8,240 nt of DNA from Mariniphaga sp. (GTDB taxonomy: Bacteria > Bacteroidota > Bacteroidia > Bacteroidales > Prolixibacteraceae). Under the pieces are notes generated by a model that did not search any database, was not told the origin of the DNA, and worked only from the letters and a program-made list of their open reading frames with translations. The stretch spans positions 1 through 8,240 of the forward strand of contig JANYLE010000341.1 in assembly GCA_025363795.1 (NCBI GenBank), given 5' to 3'. A program made the translations under genes and the position numbers. Shown piece after piece: positions 1 through 6,667 of the stretch. Every line of letters begins with the position of its first letter. Within the stretch, counting starts at the first letter, position 1.

Positions 1-834
1 GACATAGATCTGAACCTTAGGTAATCGCCCGTCGTTGAAAAAGTTATTCAATGAATAAACCAATTCCTGTGTACGACCGATCGCAAACGACGGTATGATC
101 AGTTTTCCACCTCTTTGAACACAAGCCTCTGTAACCACGCGCAATAAATCTTCCTCTGCCACTTGTAAATGAGGGTGCAACCTGTCACCATAGGTCGATT
201 CCGTAATGAGGTAGTCGCATTGGGCAAATGGTTCGGGGGCTTTCAGGATACGGCTCGAAGGACGGCCAATATCGCCCGTATAAGCGATTTTAGTAACCTT
301 TCCGTTTTCGGTAATTTCGATCAAAGCCGCACCGGCGCCCAGCAAATGTCCGATATTTGTAAACCGCACTTTTACCGAATCGTTGATATAAAATTTCCGG
401 TTTGGAGCAGTGCCAATAAAAAGTTCCATACAATGTTCCGCATCTTTCTTCTTATAAATTGGCTCGACAGGTTCCAATCCATGGCGGGCTCTTTTCTTGT
501 TAAACATCTCGGTATCACTTTCCTGTATATGACCACTGTCAGCCAGCATAATTGCGCAGAGGTCACGCGTTGCATTTGTGCAGATCACTGAGCCTCTGAA
601 TCCCAGCCTGTAAATGAAAGGGATCAACCCCGAATGGTCGATATGGGCATGAGTCAATATGATATGATCGATTTCGGAAGGTTCGAAACCCAGGTTCCGG
701 TTCATTCCATCGGTTTCCTGACCTTTTCCCTGGAACATTCCGCAGTCGAGCAGAATTTTTTTTCCATTATCAAGCGTGATCAGTGTTTTACTGCCGGTTA
801 CTTCGCGGGCAGCACCTATAAATTTAATTTTCAT
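1..834 (-). CDS. MBL-fold / beta-CASP metallo-hydrolase (RNA-processing exonuclease type), C-terminus cut by window edge
   Basis: The 278 visible residues run from an ATG at 834 to base 1 with no stop, so the C-terminal part is missing. The N-terminus (MKIKFIGAAREVTGS) is typical of the beta-CASP branch of the metallo-beta-lactamase fold. The zinc-site motif HAHIDH lies at residues 62-67 inside LTHAHIDHSG. The later metal ligands fit H163 in GHLLGAG and D188 in YTGDIGRPS. The beta-CASP domain begins with ESTYGDR (E212) and continues with PSFAIGRTQE (248-257). All catalytic residues expected in this portion are present. Known relatives are cytoplasmic, zinc-dependent RNA endo- or exonucleases related to CPSF-73/Ysh1; the substrate here is unknown. 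Family members are usually about 450-530 residues, so roughly half is visible. The start is firm: an in-frame stop lies five codons upstream (847-849) and no other start codon intervenes. No Shine-Dalgarno is seen, as usual in Bacteroidota. It is divergent from the giant gene at 1503. Confidence 0.93.
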   Translation of the reverse strand, partial: MKIKFIGAAREVTGSKTLITLDNGKKILLDCGMFQGKGQETDGMNRNLGFEPSEIDHIILTHAHIDHSGLIPFIYRLGFRGSVICTNATRDLCAIMLADSGHIQESDTEMFNKKRARHGLEPVEPIYKKKDAEHCMELFIGTAPNRKFYINDSVKVRFTNIGHLLGAGAALIEITENGKVTKIAYTGDIGRPSSRILKAPEPFAQCDYLITESTYGDRLHPHLQVAEEDLLRVVTEACVQRGGKLIIPSFAIGRTQELVYSLNNFFNDGRLPKVQIYV

Positions 835-1502
835 GATACTTGAGTATTAATAAAGATCTAAAGGTAAGAAAAATGTGGTTCAAGCGCTAATATAGAAGGG
901 ATGAAAATTATGCTATACAGCAGTTTGTTTTATATTTTTTTAAATGATTAACTGTTAGACTTATGGCTGTATGATCCTCAGGTAAATTGTAATCTTTAGG
1001 TCGTTTTCAATTACTTGCGCCAATTGCCGTATTTACTGATTTAATCATCCCGATACAGAACTGAAAGTATTTCGAAAACAACCTCCCCTGGCAATAAAAT
1101 GAGATCCGGTTTCGCCTTAACCGATTATAACCGATTATAACCGGATATAACCGGATATATCCGGATAATCGGTCATTTCCGAAAAGCATCTCTTTAATTT
1201 CATCGTATGAAAAGTTAAAAAAGATTTATAAATGTCAAAATCTTACGAAACCTGAATAGCTATGCAAAATATTATACCTCCCTAATAATCATTTATTTGC
1301 TTTTGTGAATATAGTTGACTGAATTGATATTAAGCCAGATTCTTCTTTTATTAGCTTTCCCACCACTTCGACGTTTTTTCGACCGAGCAGTAAAACAGAT
1401 CAGCATTAATAGCCGGACTACAATGAAAAATATTTACGCAGTTCCAACACCTATAGGCTATAAAGCCTTTGAATTCGATTCCGAAATCAAAAAACCAAAA
1501 AT
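835..1502. other. Divergent intergenic region, 668 bp, no convincing gene
   Basis: This gap separates two divergently transcribed genes, so it should hold both promoters. I looked for the Bacteroidota -33 (TTTG) and -7 (TAnnTTTG) boxes at the usual spacing and found only partial matches with wrong spacing, for example TACCTTTA upstream of the minus-strand gene and TATAGTTG at 1310-1317 upstream of the plus-strand gene. I therefore call no promoter. No tRNA or other structured RNA was recognised. The main structure is the 10-bp repeat at 1119-1173. The last 80 bp could encode a short peptide overlapping the next start codon, but nothing supports it beyond the open frame. Confidence 0.7.
1119..1173. 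repeat. 10-bp tandem repeat with terminal inversion (foldback)
   Basis: Five 10-bp units follow one another from 1121 to 1170: CCGATTATAA twice, CCGGATATAA, CCGGATATAT and CCGGATAATC, ending in GGT. The units drift from the CCGATTATAA type to the CCGGATATAA type and then reverse complement. As a result, 1130-1148 pairs with 1157-1173 over 17 bp with a two-base AA bulge and an 8-base loop. Inside the block, 1151-1164 (CCGGATATATCCGG) is a perfect 14-bp palindrome. The unit length is close to one turn of B-DNA. The block may be a slipped-strand repeat, a protein-binding site array or a hairpin in RNA; the sequence alone does not decide which. Confidence 0.85.
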
Positions 1503-4500
1503 ATGAAAGCAAAATCCTTACCGATCGCCTTGGGCAAGTTTAATAAGTTGCTCAGTTTTATCTTATTATTTCTGCTTCTTGCAGGATTTTCTAATACGCT
1601 TATGTCGCAAACAGTATCTATTTTCACTGACAAGGATGATTATTCACCTGGTACATATGTAATTATCACCGGTTCGGGTTGGCAAAACGATAGTCTTGTG
1701 CAGCTTACCTTGACGCACCTTGATCCTTTCCCAGACCCATTACACACCCACGAATCCTGGAATGTTACGCCTAATCTGGATGGCTATATTTATTACGAAT
1801 GGTACGTTGATGCCCAGGAATTGAATACATCCTTTCAGTTAGACGCTTTGGGACTGACAACAGGGTTAAATGCAACAACCTTTTTTACAGATGCAAATCT
1901 GCAAAATTTTGCAATTCCAGCTCAATCAGGAACGTTAATTTATGGGACTTCGAGTGTTGCTACTTATATTTTTACAGTTTCAACTAATAGCACTTCTGGA
2001 AATGCCAATGTAGTAATGAGTGTAACTGGTTTACCAGTTGATATATCAAGCTATATTTTCACTCCACAAAGTTTCACTCTTGCACCCAGTAGCTCACAAA
2101 GTGTAAAACTTGAAGTGATTTCTAAAGATATTACAAATGCTGTTTCTGCTAATTTTAGTGTAACTGCAACAGGTGGTGGAGGTGGAGGATTTAAGACAGC
2201 TAATGGCAATTTTTTAATTAACAAAGCCAACCAAGCCATTTCTATCGTTACATCCTCACCAGCTAATGCAGTATACAATACAGGCTTTACAGTAGCTGCA
2301 ACGGCAAGTTCAGGATTACCGGTAGCTTATACCAGCACCACCCCTTTGATCAACACAGGTGCCACTTATACGATGAATAGTGGTACCGGAATAGGTGTTG
2401 TACGATACAATCAGGCTGGTAATGCCAACTACAATGCAGCACCTGAAGTAACCGCGAACGTTGCGGCAGTGAAAGCTAAAGCAACTATTTCGCTGAGTAA
2501 TTTAAGCCAAATTTACGATGGTACGGCCAAATCAGCGACCGCTACCACTTCCCCAGCAGGATTGACTGTGGTGTCGTTTACCTACGACGGTTCATCAACG
2601 GCTCCAACCAATGCTGGTTCATATGCTGTTGTAGCTTCATTAGCCAATGCGAATTACCAGGCAACAAATGCTACCGGTTCATTGATTATTGATAAAGCTA
2701 TACCAACATTTACAAATCTTACGGCCAGCCAGAGTATTACTTATGGTACTTCTACCATACGTTTAGCAGGTACCATTAATGGAATCACCCCACCTTCAGG
2801 TACGATTACATTGACCATCAATGGGATATCTCAAAATACTACAAGAGGGACAGGATCGAATTCGAATAATTTCAGCGTTGATTTCAATACTGCTTCGCTT
2901 GGTGTTGCTGCTTCTCCGTATACAATTACATACACTTACCCCGGAGATATTAATTTTAAAACCATCAGTGATGCTACAAAAACATTAACGGTTACACAAG
3001 CGAACGCAACCATTTCACTTAGCAGTTTGAGTCAGACCTACGATGGATCTCCAAAAGCGGTGACTACATCAACCGTTCCTTCCGGTTTAAGCGTGGTGAC
3101 TGTTACTTATGACGGTTTATCAAGTGTTCCTACCAATGCTGGTTCGTACGCGGTTGTTGCCTCGTTAACCAACGATAATTACTCGGCAAAAAATGCCAGC
3201 GGTACTTTGGTCATTGCAAATGCAAGTCCTTCATTTACTAATCTTACAGCAAGTCAGTCTATCACATATGGTACTCCAACAATAACTCTAACTGGTAAGA
3301 TTGCAGCAGGCGCTTTAATACCAGGCGGCTCTGTTTCTGTAGCGGTTGATGGTACAAGTGGAACAGGAACCATTGCCGGGGACGGAACTTTTAGCATACT
3401 TTTGAATACGGCTTCAGTTCCAGTAGCAGCTCCATACATCATTACCTATAGTTATGCTGCTTCAGCCAACTTAAATGGAGCTACAAATAGTTCGACCACA
3501 TTGACAGTAAACAAAGCTACGCCGGTCTTTTCAAATCTTACTACAAGCCAAACCATTACTTACGGAACTCCTACGGTAACTTTAACAGGAAAAATTAATG
3601 CCGGAACTTTGATCCCGACTGGCTTTGTTACTATAGCTTTTGATGGTACCAATCAAACAGGAGCTATTGCAGGAGATGGTTCATTTAGCTTAGTTGTAAA
3701 TACCGCTTCAGTTGCTGCCTCAGTAACTCCATATGTGATTACTTACAGTTACGTAACTACAACTAATTTCAGCGCAGCTTCAAATAATTCAACTTCAATT
3801 ACTGTTGATAAGGCCACTGCTACAATTTCGTTGACTAATCTGACCCAGACCTATGATGGTACAGCCAAATCTGTGACAGCCACCACAAATCCAATAGGTT
3901 TAACTGGAGTTTCGATTACTTACAACGGTTCGGCAACTGCACCTACTAATGCAAATTCTTATGCTGTTATAGCTTCGTTAAATAATACGAATTACCAAGC
4001 AACAGATGCTTCAGGTACATTGGTCATTGCTAAAGCCAGCCCTACATTTACGAATATGACTGCCAGCCAATCGATCGTTTATGGTACTCCGTCAATTACT
4101 TTGTCAGGTAAAATTTCTGCACGTTCGATTGTGCCAACCGGTTCAATAACAGTTAATGTTGATGGAGTAACCACCACAGCAGCAATTAAGCAGGTAGGTT
4201 CATCTATTGTTCTTGGAACATTCACAGCTACAATAACGACCTCTTCAATCAATGCAAGTGCTGTTCCATACACTATTATCTATGACTATTCAGGTGATAA
4301 TAACTTTGGACCAGCTCAGGATGCATCAACTGCACTCACTGTAAACAAAGCCGCTACTTCTGTAGCACTAGCTTCTTCGGTCAATCCTTCCGTTTGGGGC
4401 GAGTCAGTTACTTTCACTGCAACTGTATCGGCCACAGCTCCAGGAGCAGGCACTGCAACAGGAATTGTAACCTTTAAAGATGCCGGTTCAATAATTGGAA

Positions 4501-6479
4501 CAGGAACACTGGCATCAGGAGTTGCAACATACAGCACAACAGCATTCTCTGTAGCTTCTCATTCTATCACAGTAGTGTTTGAAGGTGACGGAAACTTCGA
4601 AACCAGCACTTCAACTGTTGTTAACCAGGTCGTCAATGTTACACCTACAATTGTTGCTGTTACGTCAAATCCGGCTACTGTGCAATATTCGGATCAAGTA
4701 ACTTTGACTGCAACAGTTTCTGCAGCTAACTCAATTGCACAAACAGAATTAAATAGTACGGGTGGTACAGTAACATTTAAATTGATTCTTGGCAATGCTA
4801 ATGTTGTTATATTAGGAACAAATAGTACATCCAATACGACCAATGGAAAATGGAATGCTGTTGGCACATTTACCATTCCATACGCTCCTGGTTCATATAC
4901 AATTATTGCAGAATTTAAACCAACATCTACCAGTTTAGATAAGAGTACAAATTCTGACGGCCGCTTAATAGTGACACAGGAAGATGCCCGAATATATTAC
5001 TCCGGTGCTGTCTTTGCTTCTACATCAAGTGCAACATCTACTTCAGCAACAGTAACATTAAGTGCGACTGTTAGAGATATAACAGCTGAAACATCAGATG
5101 TTGTATGGGACAACTATGGAGGTGATATTAGGAATGCAAAGATGTACTTTAAGGTTATAGAGACTAACCAGACATTTGGCCCATATACACCAGGTCTTGT
5201 GACTGCCAGAGATCTCAAAACCGGAACTGTTACTTTTAATTGGTCTGCGGATATTGGTACTAGTGACTCAAAGCAATTTACTGTTGCAATGTATGTTGAA
5301 GGATACTATAGTCGCAACTCGGCTGATGATGATGTAGTTGTAACTGTTTCGAAACCTTTAAGTGATTTCATTACTGGCGGTGGTTATCTAATTCTGTCGA
5401 ATTCAAATGGATTTATCAACCCGAAACAAGGCACTAAAAATAACTTCGGATTTAATGTGAAGTATAACAAGAGCGGTACTAACCTGCAAGGTAATATCAA
5501 TACTATCGTAAGAGGTATGGACGGCAAAGTTTACCAGGTAAAAGGCAATTCAATGACTTCGCTTTCTGTTAATCCTGCTACTGCTTCTACACCTGCAATG
5601 GCTACCTTTAATGGAAAAGCCAGCATACAGGATATAACCAATCCGTTGAATGTAATTTCTGTTGATGGAGGTGCCTCTTTACAAGTTACTATGACTGATA
5701 ATGGCGAACCAGGTAGAAATGACATAATCGGTATTACAGTTTGGAATAAATCAGGTGGATTGTGGTATTCAAGCAATTGGAATGGTACAAAAACAGCTGA
5801 TCAGCTAATTGATGGCGGAAACTTGAAAGTAAATAGTAGTGGTTCATATGTTACCGGAGCATTGGCAACAACAACTGCTCTTGTTTCATCAATGAATCCT
5901 TCTACTGCTGGAACATCTGTAACATTCACTGCTACTATTACAAAATCTGGCACTGGTACATCGACAGGTACAGTTCGATTTACTGATGGCAGTACCACTT
6001 TGGCCACTGTATCGTTGCCTTCTTCGGGGATAGCAACATTTACAACTTCAACTCTGTCAATAAATCCTCATTTAATTTTCGCCTACTATGGAGGTGACTC
6101 TAAGTTTGCTAGTAGCACTGCATCATTAACACAAGTTGTTGGTAGTGCAGTAAAATCAGCCAAAATCCCCGTACCCGTAGCGTCAACAATCGTTGCACCG
6201 CAGGTTGAAAGTGTTGGAAACTCGCTGAAGGTATATCCTAATCCTGCTTCAGGACCGGTAACCTTTGAATTCAGTATCAATGAAAATTCCAAGGCCGCAC
6301 TCGATCTCTTCTCAATGGCAGGAAAGCGTATTGCGACAATTTACAATGCTGATGTCGAAGCAGGAATACCATATAAGGTAATCTACACAGAATCACTTGC
6401 TCCGGGTGTTTATGTCTACATCCTGAGATGGAACAATCAAGTGCTCACGGGTAAATTGATTATCATTCGAAAGTTTTAA
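1503..6479 (+). CDS. Giant secreted Ig-like/MBG-repeat protein with T9SS C-terminal sorting domain
   Basis: Intact 1658-residue protein, probably exported to the outer surface as an adhesin or structural protein; its ligand is unknown. A signal peptide has lysines at 2-15 and a hydrophobic core at 16-30, with likely cleavage before Q36. An N-terminal Ig-like region (about 37-130, DKDDYSPGTYVIITGSGW) leads to a NEW3-like stretch ending in six glycines (224-229) and an Ig-like domain (245-322). Next come three MBG/YDG-type repeats (327-398, 502-574, 773-845) alternating with four Ig-like repeats (401-499, 575-672, 673-772, 846-950). After these lie Ig-like domains at 951-1044 and 1047-1157, an ITGGGY module (1160-1443) and another Ig-like domain (1453-1546). 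The T9SS type A sorting domain (1575-1658) carries YPNP at 1578-1581, LAPGVYVYIL and TGKLIII. No cysteine is seen, and Thr/Ser/Ala are abundant. In known T9SS cargo this tail is recognised by the outer-membrane translocon and removed, often with attachment to A-LPS. ATG 1503 is chosen because the signal peptide follows at once; upstream is A-rich, without Shine-Dalgarno. Confidence 0.93.
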   Translation: MKAKSLPIALGKFNKLLSFILLFLLLAGFSNTLMSQTVSIFTDKDDYSPGTYVIITGSGWQNDSLVQLTLTHLDPFPDPLHTHESWNVTPNLDGYIYYEWYVDAQELNTSFQLDALGLTTGLNATTFFTDANLQNFAIPAQSGTLIYGTSSVATYIFTVSTNSTSGNANVVMSVTGLPVDISSYIFTPQSFTLAPSSSQSVKLEVISKDITNAVSANFSVTATGGGGGGFKTANGNFLINKANQAISIVTSSPANAVYNTGFTVAATASSGLPVAYTSTTPLINTGATYTMNSGTGIGVVRYNQAGNANYNAAPEVTANVAAVKAKATISLSNLSQIYDGTAKSATATTSPAGLTVVSFTYDGSSTAPTNAGSYAVVASLANANYQATNATGSLIIDKAIPTFTNLTASQSITYGTSTIRLAGTINGITPPSGTITLTINGISQNTTRGTGSNSNNFSVDFNTASLGVAASPYTITYTYPGDINFKTISDATKTLTVTQANATISLSSLSQTYDGSPKAVTTSTVPSGLSVVTVTYDGLSSVPTNAGSYAVVASLTNDNYSAKNASGTLVIANASPSFTNLTASQSITYGTPTITLTGKIAAGALIPGGSVSVAVDGTSGTGTIAGDGTFSILLNTASVPVAAPYIITYSYAASANLNGATNSSTTLTVNKATPVFSNLTTSQTITYGTPTVTLTGKINAGTLIPTGFVTIAFDGTNQTGAIAGDGSFSLVVNTASVAASVTPYVITYSYVTTTNFSAASNNSTSITVDKATATISLTNLTQTYDGTAKSVTATTNPIGLTGVSITYNGSATAPTNANSYAVIASLNNTNYQATDASGTLVIAKASPTFTNMTASQSIVYGTPSITLSGKISARSIVPTGSITVNVDGVTTTAAIKQVGSSIVLGTFTATITTSSINASAVPYTIIYDYSGDNNFGPAQDASTALTVNKAATSVALASSVNPSVWGESVTFTATVSATAPGAGTATGIVTFKDAGSIIGTGTLASGVATYSTTAFSVASHSITVVFEGDGNFETSTSTVVNQVVNVTPTIVAVTSNPATVQYSDQVTLTATVSAANSIAQTELNSTGGTVTFKLILGNANVVILGTNSTSNTTNGKWNAVGTFTIPYAPGSYTIIAEFKPTSTSLDKSTNSDGRLIVTQEDARIYYSGAVFASTSSATSTSATVTLSATVRDITAETSDVVWDNYGGDIRNAKMYFKVIETNQTFGPYTPGLVTARDLKTGTVTFNWSADIGTSDSKQFTVAMYVEGYYSRNSADDDVVVTVSKPLSDFITGGGYLILSNSNGFINPKQGTKNNFGFNVKYNKSGTNLQGNINTIVRGMDGKVYQVKGNSMTSLSVNPATASTPAMATFNGKASIQDITNPLNVISVDGGASLQVTMTDNGEPGRNDIIGITVWNKSGGLWYSSNWNGTKTADQLIDGGNLKVNSSGSYVTGALATTTALVSSMNPSTAGTSVTFTATITKSGTGTSTGTVRFTDGSTTLATVSLPSSGIATFTTSTLSINPHLIFAYYGGDSKFASSTASLTQVVGSAVKSAKIPVPVASTIVAPQVESVGNSLKVYPNPASGPVTFEFSINENSKAALDLFSMAGKRIATIYNADVEAGIPYKVIYTESLAPGVYVYILRWNNQVLTGKLIIIRKF
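2478..4352 (+). repeat. Alternating MBG/YDG-type (A) and Ig-like (B) coding repeats, order A-B-A-B-B-A-B
   Basis: A units (about 73 residues) lie at 2478-2696, 3006-3224 and 3819-4037. Each starts ATISLxxLxQxYDG and contains PTNAxSYAVxASL. B units (about 97-105 residues) lie at 2703-2999, 3225-3518, 3519-3818 and 4038-4352. Each starts with a TFTNLTASQSITYGT-like strand, and all but the first have a TLTGKI-like second strand. The copies are clearly homologous at protein level, but their DNA has diverged by many substitutions, so they are old duplications and not a fresh tandem expansion. MBG/YDG-type modules are known from bacterial surface proteins as beta-sandwich spacer or stalk domains. 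Confidence 0.85.
4980..5831 (+). other. ITGGGY module inside the giant protein (post-COAP-1-like)
   Basis: Residues 1160-1443 differ from the Ser/Thr-rich repeats around them and are less repetitive. The first part (1160-1284) reads as an Ig-like domain with YYSGAVFAST and the motif YYSRNSADDDVVV. The second part (about 1288-1443) begins DFITGGGYLILSNSNG and continues with KNNFGFNVKYNKSGTNLQG, MTDNGEPGRNDIIGITVWN and a WYSSNWNGT stretch. From memory, this pair recurs in large secreted Bacteroidota proteins, and the ITGGG start resembles the domain named post-COAP-1. I am not certain of that family name. No enzyme motif is evident, and a beta-rich binding domain is the simplest reading. Confidence 0.5.
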
Positions 6480-6498
6480 TTTTTAAATCTTTAACTTA

Positions 6499-6532
6499 CG
6501 AAGCCGTTTCAGATTATTCTGAAGCGGCTTCG
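6499..6532 (+). terminator. Hairpin after the giant gene, possible terminator
   Basis: A 14-bp stem (6499-6512 with 6519-6532, one G-T wobble) closes on a six-base loop ATTATT, starting 20 bp after the stop codon. The stem CGAAGCCG is GC-rich and strong. No T-run follows on the plus strand (next bases are CGCTGTTT), so it is not a classic intrinsic terminator. It may still protect the mRNA 3' end or stop read-through from either side of this convergent junction. Confidence 0.55.
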
Positions 6533-6610
6533 CGCTGTTTAGGCAGGTTTACCTTGCCGGAAGTTGCTGTCTACGCATATTCTGAATGCACACTTTAGCC
6601 CAAATCAGGC

Positions 6611-6646
6611 AAATAAAAAAGCTGTCCCTGAAAAGAGACAGCTTTT
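6611..6646 (-). terminator. Intrinsic terminator of the EF-G-like gene
   Basis: On the minus strand AAAAGCTGTC and GACAGCTTTT (6637-6646 with 6617-6626) form a 10-bp stem around a 10-base loop. The downstream arm runs into TTTTTTATTT, a good U-tract for minus-strand transcription. It lies 21 bp past the stop codon of the minus-strand gene. On the plus strand the hairpin is followed only by a short T-run, so it is mainly oriented for the EF-G-like gene but could act weakly both ways. Confidence 0.85.
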
Positions 6647-6667
6647 AGCAGATATAAAATTTGATAA

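Noticed and set aside
169..591. Plus-strand open frame of 140 codons
   Set aside because: It is antisense to the MBL/beta-CASP gene, whose catalytic motifs are intact in the other strand, and its translation shows no recognisable family.
634..843. Plus-strand open frame of 69 codons
   Set aside because: It is antisense to the N-terminus of the same hydrolase, including the zinc motif, so it is a shadow of that coding sequence.
1119..1173. CRISPR array
   Set aside because: The units are 10 bp and contiguous, with no spacers and no cas genes nearby.
1007..1189. Minus-strand open frame of 60 codons (SGYIRLYPVIIGYNRL)
   Set aside because: The distinctive part is simply a translation of the 10-bp tandem repeat, whose 30-nt reading period gives a pseudo-repetitive peptide; the rest shows no family and there is no ribosome-binding context.
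1315..1506. Plus-strand 63-codon open frame from a TTG start
   Set aside because: It needs a TTG start without supporting context, is not recognisable, and most likely covers the leader region of the giant gene. Only the short ATG-initiated tail is kept, as a low-interest finding.
2051..6292. Seven short minus-strand open frames within the giant gene
   Set aside because: All are antisense to in-frame Ig-like and MBG modules, have low-complexity Val/Ala/Pro-rich translations caused by Thr/Ser codons, and lack any family signal.
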